From Kappaphycus alvarezii (lineage: Eukaryota > Rhodophyta > Florideophyceae > Gigartinales > Solieriaceae), in NCBI GenBank assembly GCA_002205965.3, contig NADL03000699.1, positions 620,001 through 684,000 on the forward strand: 64,000 bases of DNA, in the 5' to 3' direction. The notes beneath the pieces were generated by a model. It was not told where the DNA came from, did not search any database, and worked only from the letters and a program-made list of their open reading frames with translations. Positions 9,090-20,205 of this stretch are shown here, piece after piece. The stretch's first letter is position 1. Each line of letters starts with the position of its first letter. A program made the position numbers and the translations under genes.

Positions 9090-10708
9090 ACAGGGCTGTA
9101 TGAAAATTCTGGGGACTACGATCTTCTGCGTCGGCATGCATCCCAGACCTTCCTTTCAGATACTGTGATGTTCTTAGTGGATTGACCCCAGATTGAGACG
9201 CCAAACTCTATAAGCCAAGACTTCAGTTGTTCAGGTGATACTTTACTCAGCAAAATGACTTAAAACACAACAGCGCATCACAGGATCCAACATTTCGCAG
9301 ATAGTTCAAACTATATCCCAGGTCTCAACGGAAGGAACTATTTGCATCAATTTTAGCTTTTCGTGATTGGAGAAGCAGTACTCCACAACGTCACGGTATT
9401 ACAGCATCATTTTCATCGTGAAAATATCCTAAACGAACCTTGTCTTGACTGAGGTAGGCATGAAATGTTCGGGTTTTCCTTTACCTTGCATGCAGAATAC
9501 CAAGAATAATAGCCTTTCGAACTTTTTTTGGTCCATGTAATGCACTTCTGAAGTGCTTCTCGGACAAGCTTTGAACTAGTCATTGACAAGCCGTCTTCAA
9601 CACTGAGGGATGTCTCTGCATTGCATGTGTTTGACAACAAATGCGCAAAGCAGGGGCCTTCAAACAGTTCTTTATTTCAATGGAGTGCATTTCAAATGTT
9701 CTCAAGAGCTTCAGTACAGGCTCGTAGATTAAATCCGCCATCTTTCACACAGCGAATAACTTTGTTGGTTTTATTCGGAAAGTACAACTACTTTTCCAAA
9801 ACCTCGGTAAGATAGATTCCAATAGTGAGCTGCACTGTAACGTTTGCGGGTGAACTTTCTGTTGCCTGAACTAATCGTCCATTTCACGCGAAATAAGATC
9901 AATATGTCCTCGCATCGCCTGCTCATCCACAAATCAAACGAGATAGAGACTGATGAAAAGCTCTCCAGTTTAGGACATATGAATTCCTCATTACATCGCT
10001 CTATGGAAGCAGATATGATAATCTCCGTTAATTTTCGCCGGCCAAAAATATGAATTAGAGGATTCCTTCCGTGCACATAGCGCCTGAAGTAACTGGTTTC
10101 GACAAGCTGGATCTGTAAGCAGCTTTAGTCAGCAAGAGAACCAAGTCATTATCATGCTTCTGTTTTTGGACTGAATCCGGTCCATATTCTTCATGAATTT
10201 TAAATGCTGAGAGTTTTCTCTTCTTACGCCGTTGTAGTGCCTGAGAAGTTTGCAGATCTATACTATTATTATCATGGGCTAGTTCTTTCATGTGGTGAGT
10301 TCTGACATGTCGGCGAAGTGACGAAGTGCCTGGAGAACTCTTATAGTACACGAGTCCTTTCTTCTACTTTTGTTCACTTGTGATCCCTTCCAGTTTCCGT
10401 TGCTGTTCGTATCCGGCAAATAAATCTCGAAAGCATAGAGATACCCCGATATATGCCTGAAACCATCGTACTTTCCATTCCTTCCATCGTTGAATGAAAT
10501 GTTCGACTTCAAATGATATTTTTCTATGGTCTGAGGTGTTCGGTTGGTTAGCTGTGACAGCAGGAGGAGATGTGCCGATCGGTAATCTTACTTTTAGTGC
10601 TTGCCTGTCAATCATGACGTCTTGCACACTGTTCTCTTCGATGGTGGGAGCGACAAAAATTGTTCCAGTTGTAAAAAACGCGTCGCTTGAATTTTCCATT
10701 GGAACCAA
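9090..10708 (-). pseudogene. hAT-family transposase relic
   Basis: Read on the minus strand in order. At 10351-10055 is a BED-type zinc-finger tail (YYKSSPGTSSLRRHVRTHH), then LLLTKAAYRSSLSKPV. At 10076-9771 come GRRKLTEIIISASIERCNEE and SFSSVSISFDLWMSRRCED, the TISFDLWMSRK-type signature of hAT transposases (catalytic Asp in FDLW). At 9640-9413 are LSNTCNAETSLSVEDGLSMT and VREALQKCITWTKKSS. Weak homology continues to about 9090. At least three frameshifts or stops separate the blocks. The N-terminal frame 10708-10364 may be its first part but carries no recognisable finger. Terminal repeats were not found. Confidence 0.7.
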
Positions 10709-12000
10709 CCCTTTCGTCGATTGAGTGTAGAGGGAAGACTCGGGAAATAGCTGAGAAAAGTGGGCAGAAGTCTTGGCTGCTGTGGAATCACAGTGCGGAT
10801 CCGGTATTTAAGAGGTAAGGGAAGGCAGGAGTCTTCTTTCAGATGATTTCGGTTTTCATCTGCGTCGGCAGTAGATCTATGGATTTTTGATGTTTTAAAC
10901 GTGGGCCTTATTAAGTGAAAGCAGACGGGCATTAAAGAAGAGGTGTAAGAAAAAGACCTGGCAAGGCATCTATTAAGTCCTACTAGCTGCGGGCATAAGG
11001 AAAAGGGTGCATCAGACCTAAAAAGATTCTCAAACAGTGCACTGGCAACGGTCATAGAAACAACTTTTTTTAATTATTACGGACATGAAGGCATCAAAGA
11101 GTTGTGCATAATACAGGGACATAAGCAAATAGGTGCATGTGCCCAAAATCGCACAAAAAGGAGGTCACTCCACGAGTATGATGCAAGCCCGGCCCCTGCA
11201 CCTATGCCTGCAGGAATGTACCGGTCCTATTTTTGATGCCCGCGAAACCCTGGTTTGAAATACATTTTAGGATCCACAAGGGCAATGGTCTTGGCTGTGG
11301 AATCATGGGAGCACCGGGATTTACCGATAGCCGCAGTGCGGACATGGCGGCGGTGCCCGAGGGTGGAAGCGTCGGCATTGGGCGGGGGCCGACGGGCCTG
11401 GGCGGAGGCCATCCGCTTTTGCCTTGGCAGACGGAACAATTGGGGCGTTTAAATGATTGAAAAATAGGTTAACTTATGCAGTTGTAGGATCCGACGTGGC
11501 AGATCCTACTGGGAGGGCATCTTGACGGGGAGGGGCGTTCTCGTTGGCGGGGTCAACAATGTACTTCTGGGAGCCTAGTTTCCGGAATTGCCAGGCCTTG
11601 TGGCGTAAAGATGCTATGACATTAATTTGGCCTCTGTTTGTCGGTCCACTGGGGATATGAGTTGGAGTGGTGAAGTGTTTGAGGGGTTGTTGAGTACTGT
11701 AGACGCTTACGCCCGGTTTGTCCGCTTATAGGTATACTGGATCCTTATATAGATCGAGAATAGGTCTAGAATCTACTTTGTTGTAAAGAAAATTGACTGC
11801 AGGGGAGACAAAATCATTTCTCTAAAGAGAGGAGCTAGCAAAATAATTGCACTAACTGCTGACTGCCCCGGTTGTCTGAGTACTTCACTAAAGTTATTAC
11901 GGTGCTCCTTAATAGGGTGTGTATCTACACTCCCTCCTTATTGTTGTGAGGGGAGTGTAGTGACGAGTCAAATCGTAGTCTTTCTTCGAAAGACCCATTG
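10709..12000. other. No confident gene; GC-rich island at 11310-11420
   Basis: Minus-strand frames at 10612-11055 and 11227-11439 have no recognisable motif. A sharply GC-rich block (11340-11420, runs of GGCGGnGG type) stands out from its surroundings and may be a captured fragment. AGGATC and GATCCT sit in inverted orientation near 11487-11508. Confidence 0.3.
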
Positions 12001-12644
12001 CTAAACAGGAAGGTCGCATTTGTTGAACTGAAGTATATGTAACAGAGGGGTGCAATTTGAAATTTTTATGAGGTCATCTGTAGAGCTATCAGCAGTGCGC
12101 AAGAAGCACACGTTAAATATTTCTTCCTGAATATATGGGTTCCGAGTGCTCTTAATGCCGATCATGAGTCTAACTTCTTTAATTGTGAAGCATTTTGTAA
12201 TTACGTCGAGTAGTGACTTAGAATCGGTAAATATGTTGAGCATTTTTGTTTGACTGTATATTGATTGCACATCTCCCTTCAGTGTGTAGGCAAAGTCAAA
12301 TGCACCCGCGAAGGCATAGACTTTGCCACCGAGAAAAGAATGGGCTACCCGACTGCTTTCCCGACTTTATTACGCAAGTACATGACAATTGTATTTTTTT
12401 GGGGAGCAGGATAATGTATCCAAGTTGCGATGTTAGGTTGGAGTTGTTTGCGAAGGAATAATACGAGTATAGCTTGAGACGAATGCTAGATGTATCAAGT
12501 TTTTAGTATATAAGATGAAGGTGAGGAGTGCGGTGGAGGTATTTTATGACCTTGTTGAGTGATTCGATGTCATCGATGCAGGAACTTTCGAAGTATTTTG
12601 AAACGCAAACTGAATTGTACATGAAATATCCGGACTGCTGTGAA

Positions 12645-13327
12645 GAGACTATTATAGAGTTACCCGAAGAGATTTAAAGTACGAGAAGGTAGAGTTAAGT
12701 GGTAACTCCTTTATTGTTTTATGAATGACGAGACTATTATAGAGTTACACGAAGAGATTTAAAGTACGAGAAGGTAGAGTTAAGTGGTAACTCCTTTATT
12801 GTTTTATGAATGACGAGACTATTATTGAGTTACACGAAGAGATTTAAAGTACGAGAAGGTAGAGTTAAGTGGTAACTCCTTTATTGTTTTTATGAATGAC
12901 GAGACTATTATAGAGTTACACGAAGAGATTTAAAGTACGAGAAGGTAGAGTTAAGTGGTAACTCCTTTATTGTTTTATGAATGACGAGACTATTATAGAG
13001 TTACACGAAGAGATTTAAAGTACGAGAAGGTAGAGTTAAGTGGTAACTCCTTTATTGTTTTATGAATGACGAGACTATTATAGAGTTACACGAAGAGATT
13101 TAAAGTACGAGAAGGTAGAGTTAAGTGGTAACTCCTTTATTGTTTTATGAATGACGAGACTATTATTGAGTTACACGAAGAGATTTAAAGTACGAGAAGG
13201 TAGAGTTAAGTGGTAACTCCTTTATTGTTTTTATGAATGACGAGACTATTATAGAGTTACACGAAGAGATTTAAAGTACGAGAAGGTAGAGTTAAGTGGT
13301 AACTCCTTTATTGTTTTTATGAATGAC
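12645..13327. repeat. Tandem array, eight copies of an 85/86-bp unit
   Basis: Units start at 12645, 12730, 12815, 12901, 12986, 13071, 13156 and 13242, each beginning GAGACTATTAT and ending TTTTATGAATGAC. Copies are nearly identical. Units 3 and 7 share the diagnostic change ATTATTGAG and an extra T, four units apart, so the array probably grew by duplicating a four-unit (~341-bp) block. The array splits the RT domain of the copia relic. Unit 1 starts mid-sequence with one extra difference (TTACCCG instead of TTACACG). Contiguous identical repeats with no spacers exclude a CRISPR array. Confidence 0.97.
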
Positions 13328-14807
13328 CTCTGATGTAGAATAATTCCATTTAGAGCTGTCTCAACGTTGACTTTAGCGAATTCAGTGTTGTCAAATTCGC
13401 GTTCTGTATATTTGCAGCATTGGAGGGCCTTTTCCGTCTCTTTCAAGAATTATTTATTTCCAAAAATGGAGGAGTAGTCAACGGAAGCACCAATTAAGCT
13501 AAGTACATCATCTGTGGTACGTTGGAAATAAAGTGACATGTCAAGAGATGTCTGTTTCATTCCCAGTTAATGAGGTAGGTGATTGCATTGATTAATTCGG
13601 GCGATGTACAACGTGGATAGGAAGGGTGAAGGATATCGGTGATGAGTGAATCGGGATACAACGATGGCTGTGTCTCATTGAGTTTCGTTGCAGTTGTATG
13701 AAATATTGAATCTAGAATGTGTGAGTTCTTTTCTCCGAGATCGGAAAGATCTCAGATGTAAGGGCGGAGTTGCAATATTGAATGTTGAACGATTTATCAT
13801 ATTGAATTTTGGCATTGCGATGCATAAATGCTTGCTTTTAATCAGCTGGAGTGATCTTGAAGGGAACTTTCAACTTAATTTGTTCCTTTTCTAGATATAA
13901 TGGAACCTACTGTCCAACTTTGAATGCAGATTTCGTAGCCCTTGGGAGATTGGATAGAAGCGGTCTTTCGATTCTTAGTTGTCACGTGATCGTTTCTGTT
14001 TCGGCACGAGCTGCTTCTGAACCCCTCAGAGTGAGGGCTTCAGATAGGGTTGGTAGTGATGTATTCACGGCGGGAAAATTTTGAACAGCATACCAGACAA
14101 GACAGGAGGTAAAGAGTCCGTCTGAGTTCATTTTTTCGTTCATATCTTTGACGGTAAATCGTAAGGCGAGGTCAATTTCTGCTCCGGGATGGTCGAGGCG
14201 AATTTTACGAAATATTCTATGAAGTGGCTCGTGGTATCATTCAAAAGGTCCGAGGGAATTTTGAGATTCGATTTTCGATAATTCTGGATTGCTTGCAGTC
14301 ATTCTTTTATATATCGGAAGCGTGGGGAGATCAAGACGGATCCTTTATCTAATTTAAATTTATCCGGAAATCCAATGTAAAATTTGCCCTAAAATTTCAA
14401 AAACGCGTGCCAAATTTCAATGACGGATTGTCCCGTTAGGATATCATCGGCACTGAAGTGCGTTTTGCAGGCGACGACGTGAAATATGGCGCGCCCCTTT
14501 TCAAACATGAGGTCTAAGGACAGTACAGCGTTAAATACTATATGGTCAGAGAAAGATGACTTGAATGATTTCAGTTTTGGAGAGAAATTTTGAAAGGGAG
14601 CACAGGCTTGTGAGATGTCGTTAAGGGTTTATAGTGTACCTTCGAGTCCTCGGATTGGATGGGACCTTTTGATAAGTTCGTAGATTTTTTTTCGGAGGGA
14701 TGGACGATTTGAGAGTGAAGATGTATCAATTCTCGTTTCATGAAACAAATTTAGCTGAAATTACAAACGACAAAGAGGTGTCCTAGTTTTCGTGTGATGT
14801 GAACTCT

Positions 14808-15060
14808 TCAGCCGAACTGTTTGCAGACGAGCACATTGTCGACGTTGTCTACAACGAGCCTTTCCTTGTCGATTATGTATTGCCAGAGGAGCATTGGTAC
14901 ATCTGCCTGGACGATGTCCATTAGTACGAAGAAAAATCCATAGCCTGGGGTTGGTATAAGAACTGGAATTTTTTGAGGCTCGAGTAGCATCCATCGCCGA
15001 AACGGAAGTATGTTTGCGATGTTCTTGAAGGGATACTGATGCGTTTGACCTTAGGTGTTT
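14808..15060 (-). pseudogene. Copia aspartic protease and flank
   Basis: The minus-strand frame 14990-14808 reads GYGFFFVLMDIVQADVPMLL and DKERLVVDNVDNVLVCKQFG, followed in another frame by HITRKLGHLF. This is the C-terminal half of a copia-type retropepsin region (the ADVP.L.G.D segment). Upstream, in another frame, RFGDGCYSS-like residues can be read. The catalytic DSG/DTG triad is not visible, so the domain is broken. Confidence 0.5.
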
Positions 15061-16601
15061 TTTAATAATAAGCGGCTACCTGGCTATTGCACACGAAATA
15101 TCGCTGAGCTCCGATGTACCAGCATATGCCTTCGAATGTTGGCGGTGAGGGAACTTTGAGATCTGAAATGTTTGTCGTGAGAATTTTCACAGTTTCGTTG
15201 GGAGGAAGGTAGTTTTCTTTGGTCTATTTTGACCAAATAATATCTTGTAGGCCTTTTTTCCTGCTTGACAGAGGGAGCGCTAACGGAACATGGTTGGGAT
15301 CGAGCACCCGTATTTAAAACATTTTATCAAAATCATGATAGTCGTTTTCGACCAGATATTGGTGACTTTTTGAGGATTGATGTGGCTGTAAATATCTACT
15401 AGGTAGTCCTTTTTGTAATCAAAGCTCTCGATTTTGTTAGCTTCGTCCTTAACTGAGAGTCCTGCTTCAATAAGCAACTCAAACTTATCAAAATATGGTT
15501 CCATACTGCCTGAATATTCTTCCTGGTCTAACGGGTACGACTTGATTTCTTGTGTTGCTTCGAACGGAAAGATCTCTAGAACTTTGTTGTCTTGTCTGAT
15601 TTTTTTGAACATGGGAAAGTTAGATGCTGCTGTCTGTGTCGGGTCTCGTTTAGGAAATTTTACCAGTATATGATCTGGCGAGTCAAATAACAATCAGCGG
15701 CGAGTAACTGCCGGTTTCCAGAGCAAATATGCGGATGAATGTAGTTGGTAGCTTTCTTACGGCTTTCACAAATGGCATGAAGACCATATTTAGTGCTATT
15801 GGTAGGCTGGTTTCCATAATGATTGCCATAGATAGACTTATTTGACTGAGCAAATACGGTTTCTTCCATAGTTTGAATATTGAAATGTAGCTGAGTGTAC
15901 ATTTCTTCGTATTTCATTGCCGTATAAGTGGCGCGAACAAGAGTTTCGCGTGCCCAATCACAGCTTATTACTGCGTTTTGCATGTATTACACCTTGTTTC
16001 TTTCAGTCCTGCAATGATTAGGGGCTTGGGACCAATACTTTGTGACAGGATATGGACTTTATCTAGCGCTGCGCTCCGATTGAGTCCTCCCAAGGCGAGT
16101 CTCTCGAAAAAAAATTTGAGAAAAGCGGAAGAAGCGTTTTTGGGCTGTTAAATTCGCGGTCTATAATTGTAATAGTTTCTCCAAAGTCTCGGATTCATCC
16201 TTCAGTGTGGGTTTGGTTGTATGTCACGGCGTTTCCAGTGAATAATAGATGTAGAAATTGAATTGCTTGTTCCTGGCTACGGTTGAAGTCTCGACAAGCA
16301 TAGTTGTATTCCCGAACAAACAGTTGAAGGATTTCGTGCGTAATTCCAGAAAATTTACGGGAGTCTTGTCTGATTCTGGCGAACATGGCTGGTATAATTT
16401 TGGTGACATCAGGTTTAGTCGGTTGATGAGGCACGTTATGGCGGGGTTTTCGGGATTATTTTGTCCAACCAAATTGCGTTGTTCTGGGGCTTCGGAGTTG
16501 AGGGGTAGATTGATGTATGTGTTTTTAACGGAGCAAACTGGTTCATAGTATATTGTGTATAAGAGGTCGAAGACCAGCCCTTGGCTGGTTTTTGTGACCA
16601 T

Positions 16602-16895
16602 TAGGTGATGGCTTACGCAAAATAGCAGGAAAAAAGAAATACTTGTGGTTTCGAATAATACATTTCGAAAACCTCACCATGAGCAAGCAGAACGAATCCA
16701 AGAGGTTGATCTCCGCTAAATTTGCATTGCAGTGGAGGTTGTGGGCTTCCTCGTAGTAAACAACTCTAAAGAAGAAACCCAAATTCGAAAAAAAATTTTT
16801 AAAAACTTTATGGAGGTACGTAACCTTTCATGGAACTGACACAAGAAAATTTGAGCGTGTAACATACACACAGAACCGACCATGCATGTGATTGC
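16602..16895. other. No feature recognised
   Basis: Intervening sequence between the gag-like end of the copia relic and the pogo-like element. It would be the expected place for a 5' LTR of the minus-strand copia, but no repeat partner was found. Confidence 0.3.
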
Positions 16896-17005
16896 ATGCG
16901 TCTGTACAGTAATGTACTGTGCACAGCAAACAAAGCCCTCCGACACGATCGGATATTACGCAGAAAAGAAAACAGCAGCCCTTCCTCTCCGCAACATAAC
17001 CGAAT

Positions 17006-18380
17006 ATGCACAGGAAATACCTCACAAGTAAGCAGCGCACTTCAATTCAGGCAGAAATTAGGAAGGGTATGTCAATCAAAGCATTCCGCTATGACGAACT
17101 GGCTGCGTGGGCGCGTGTTCAACTGAAGCTTCCATTCTACCCATCTCTTTCTGCTCTATCTCGCCTCTCTACCGCTCTGTTCGAGACAAGGGACATTCCC
17201 AAGAATGATGCAAAGAACAGTAAACATCCCGCTCAGGCTACCTTGGAGCATCAACTGCTGCAGTGGATAAATACCCAAAATAATTCTGAGCGATGTTTGA
17301 CCAGTGACGTCATCCGCACTAAGGCAATGAGAATTTTGGAAGAGATAAATGATCTATTACCGCAAGGTTCGCAGAATACGTTCAAATTCCCTTCTGGTTG
17401 GCTGTGGCGTTTTTAAAATCGGTGGAACTTGAAATCACGGAAACTGCACAGGGAAGCTGGGGGTGCAGACGAACAAGCAGTGGAGAGGGATCTAACGGAA
17501 CTACGCGCATCATGAAGTCTCTTTTCAAAGGAAGATGTCTGGAATGCCGATGAGAGGGTGCTAAATTATGGCATGCCACCGGGTCGGACAATCAGTCAGA
17601 CAGCTCATCCCGGTGGAAAGAAGGATAAGAAACGCCTGAATCTTGTAATGTGTTCTTATGCGACTGGCAAGAGAATTTTCCTTTACTCTTCATTGGAAAT
17701 GACAAGAAGCCTCGATGCTTTAACAAGAAAACGGGCACTGAGCTTGGCTTCGACTACGCATCCAATAAAAGTGATTCAATGATAATGGTAACCTTCTTCT
17801 ACTAGCTCAAGAGTCTGGATGCATTCATTGCATTCACACCTGAGAGAAAATTACTGTTGTTGCTAGACAATTTTTCTGGTCATGGTTCTCCAGAATGCCT
17901 TCCCAAGTTGAGGTGAAATTATTGCCGGCGAACACGACGTCGGGATTATAGGCTATCGATGATGGATCAGTTTCCAACTTGAAGTGGCGGTACCGTTAAA
18001 TTCAGTACAACAGAGTTTTGGATGCTATCGATAGCGAAGACAAAATATACGAAATTGATCAGCTTACCGCAATCTGTTATGTGCGTTCAGTGTGGCTAGA
18101 GAAGGCTGCGGACATGATTGCCAACTGTTGGCGAGTTTGTAGTTTGTTTGGTTCAGCGACGCGGCCAAGTGATAACTGTGAGGAATTGGTTGCTCCAGAC
18201 ACTACTGCACTAAAATCTATGCTCTCTAATTTGCCGAGCAACGAGAGGCGAAAGTCAACCAGTAATCTTCTCAATACTGACGGGGATGATTTCTTTGAGC
18301 CGTTCGATGATTCGGATCTGGCACGTAATGTCGTACAGGAAATTTCAGGAGAGCCTGCGGAGGACACGGAGGGCCCTTAG
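17006..18380 (+). pseudogene. pogo/Tigger-like (CENP-B/DDE_1) transposase
   Basis: Frame 17006-17416 has a helix-turn-helix start (MHRKYLTSKQRTSIQAEIRK) and a CENP-B-type second DNA-binding region (LEHQLLQWINTQNNSERCLT, then PSGWLWRF). After a frame break the catalytic part follows: VWNADERVLNYGMPPGR with first Asp, GGKKDKKRLNLVMCS, LLLLDNFSGHGSP with second Asp, and PANTTS...IDDGSVSNLKWRYR with third Asp. This D-D-D spacing suits the pogo clade. The last frame (18018-18380) is an acidic tail. Stops near 17416 and 17780 and a missing segment mark it as inactive. Confidence 0.7.
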
Positions 18381-18602
18381 GACTGAGTACCTATAAAGTG
18401 TACTTTACTACCGCTACAGGAGCAGATCAGGACTGTAAGATCCAGATTGCTTATTGTAGAGAGCAAGCAGGCTCAAAACTTGCAACCCGTGCATCACTTA
18501 GTCCGTCTGGTCCGTGATTTCAGCCCTCAGATGGTGTCATGAATGAATCAAACTATTCTCAAGTCGTTTTCAGTGCTTCGATATTAGTGACTCATTAAAG
18601 GA

Positions 18603-18666
18603 ATCCCTCGCTGTAAGGAATCTAAAGTGTCCACAACAAAATTGCTTAGAGCGAGGGACTACTGTA
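18603..18666. repeat. Candidate right terminal inverted repeat of the pogo-like element
   Basis: Read on the minus strand the end is CAGTAGTCCCTCGCTCTAAG, closely like Tigger/pogo termini (CAGT followed by a CCCTCG core). TA follows on the plus strand, as expected for a TA target. A second copy of TCCCTCGCT lies inside at 18607. I could not find a convincing left terminus near 16900, where only TACAGTAATG fits weakly. Confidence 0.45.
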
Positions 18667-19381
18667 GAGCAGTAGTACAGGCTGGAATACTGATAAAAGG
18701 CGTAGCGACCTTATGAATTGTTGCTCCAGAGCCGAGGATAAAGTTTGTTCGGCACTCGATGGGTTTTAAATGTCAATTTGCTTAGAATTTCAGACCAACT
18801 AACAAATAAAGTAAGCGTAAATTGGATTCGAAGTTCGGTATTAGCGATAAATACGCTCATAGGGGAAGATTTTTGGCACTAAATTATTGGAAGAAACGTT
18901 TATCATAGATAAATATATTTTTAATCGTGAAGGGAAAATATCTAGAGAATATATGGGGTCGTTTCTGAGGACCTCAGGGTACATTTTGAGGGATATCTAA
19001 TTTGGGGTGCGTGATATGCTAGTGGTGCCGTTTACTGCGGGTTTGAAGGTGGGGCAGATACTTCATTCGGAGGAAGATGGGGATTTTGCGGGAATAGAAT
19101 TGGAGAAGGGCGTTAAGATCATGATCTTCGAGGAAATTGCGAATCATAGTTGCAGGGGACTGCAGTTCCCATATTCGCGTGGAGTAGCGCTGTGGAATAG
19201 CAAGGTAAGGGTGTGAAAAAGGACTGCTTGTGATTAAATTCAGTCAGTAGAGCAAGTAGATGGTGAAGATGGAGAAGTTACAGTGTTCTGCGGTGCAAAT
19301 TTGCAATCTTTGCGAACTTCGCTGCGCCACCTCACACCTTTCACCTTGAAATAAAATTTTGCTCTTTACTTCAGCGTCCCA
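18667..19381. other. No gene recognised
   Basis: Short frames only (19007-19216). A 14-bp perfect palindrome AAGATCATGATCTT lies at 19115-19128. AT-rich, with nothing else I can name. Confidence 0.3.
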
Positions 19382-20192
19382 ATGTTCAGCTTGTCAGGCG
19401 ATTACGGAGATGAAGGCGAGGACAAAGGAGACTGACATTTGGACATCCTAGAGGATCCCGCAACACCTTTTGCGAGGGCGGAGGCCTCTTCATCGCACGT
19501 CCCGCGGAAGCTAAAGCCGCCTGGAGAATCTTTCCTATATTTGCGACTGGTCTACTTCGCCCTAGAAAGTGACGTCCGCTCCCTGCTCCGTGAACCGGAA
19601 CAAGTCCTCAACGGGTTACATGCACAGGTCAAGCACCTCGTGTCTGAACTCCAACGGCTCACACGCCTGCACAGTGTAACTGTGTGACTACAGGATCGGT
19701 CACGTGGTGGCAGCAATCATGTGCGATCCGCTCCCTCGTGTGAAAGCAGCCAAGACAGGAAAGCGTGGTTTGAACAGCTCCGTGAGGGACCTTTTGTTTG
19801 CGATATTTGATGGCTTAAGGTCGGATTCTCACTCGGCTCCGTTTGTTTACCGAATAAACAGGCCCATAGTGAGCTACCCTGTGGTACCGAACATCCCGCT
19901 CCCGCTACCTAGTGGCGGGAAGCTCTACTCTTCCATCTTGGTAGAAGCCGCCGATTTCCAAGCAACACCCAAAGGTGTCTATGGGAAGACGTCATAGCGC
20001 AAGAGTGGGGCTATCATGGCCACGGAGAAGAACACTGACCTGCCTGTGATGGGACCCTGCGGTATGGAGCATTTGTGGGTGCCTGTCCACTGGACGGACT
20101 GGTCTGATCTCAACTCCTCAGAAGGCGATGAAGTCGGTGATGCCGTTGCCGATCTGGAGGGGTCAGAAGTTGGTGGAGGGAAGGATGAGTAA
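19382..20192 (+). pseudogene. Two-copy family protein with LWVPV-W-DWSD tail, copy 1
   Basis: The candidate ATG at 19382 gives MFSLSGDYGDEGEDKGD, one stop (TGA) and then HLDILEDPATPFARAEASSS, continuing to SELQRLTRLH. After a frameshift near 19690 it resumes as MVAAIMCDPLPRVKAAKTGK and later PNIPLPLPSGGKLYSS. After a stop at 19997 comes VMGPCGMEHLWVPVHWTDWS and an acidic end. The second half matches 29339-29749 (GPYGTERLWVPVSWMDWSD). It ends 14 bases before the LTR of element A. Function unknown; probably a transposon or multicopy gene. No zinc knuckle or enzyme motif is seen. Confidence 0.5.
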
Positions 20193-20205
20193 GGGGTGGG
20201 CATAT

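Larger units (their letters stand above)
12001..16601 (-). mobile_element. Ty1/copia retrotransposon relic (minus strand)
   Basis: Reading leftward, the pieces appear in copia order: gag, protease, integrase, RT, RNase H. Gag-like frames (16601-15280) include SRKFSGITHEILQLFVREYN and a decayed cysteine motif near 15720. The protease end at 14990-14808 reads VLIPTPGYGFFFVLMDIVQA, then LVVDNVDNVLVCKQFG. Integrase lies around 14600-14250 (FNAVLSLDLMFEKGRAIFHV then FSADDILTG). RT is at 13560-13330 (TALNGIILHQRSFIKTI). RNase H at 12270-12001 reads LNIFTDSKSLLDVITKCF then RTADSSTDDLIK. Integrase before RT is what marks copia rather than gypsy. Many stops and frameshifts are present and no LTR pair was identified. 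Confidence 0.7.

Noticed and set aside
11227..11460. GC-rich overlapping frames on both strands
   Set aside because: Both strands are open because of composition; no recognisable protein.
12645..13327. CRISPR array
   Set aside because: The 85-bp units are contiguous and identical with no variable spacers, and the setting is eukaryotic.
18603..18666. Full pogo-type terminal inverted repeat pair
   Set aside because: Only the right end looks convincing; the left end near 16915 shares just CAGTA, so the pair was not called.
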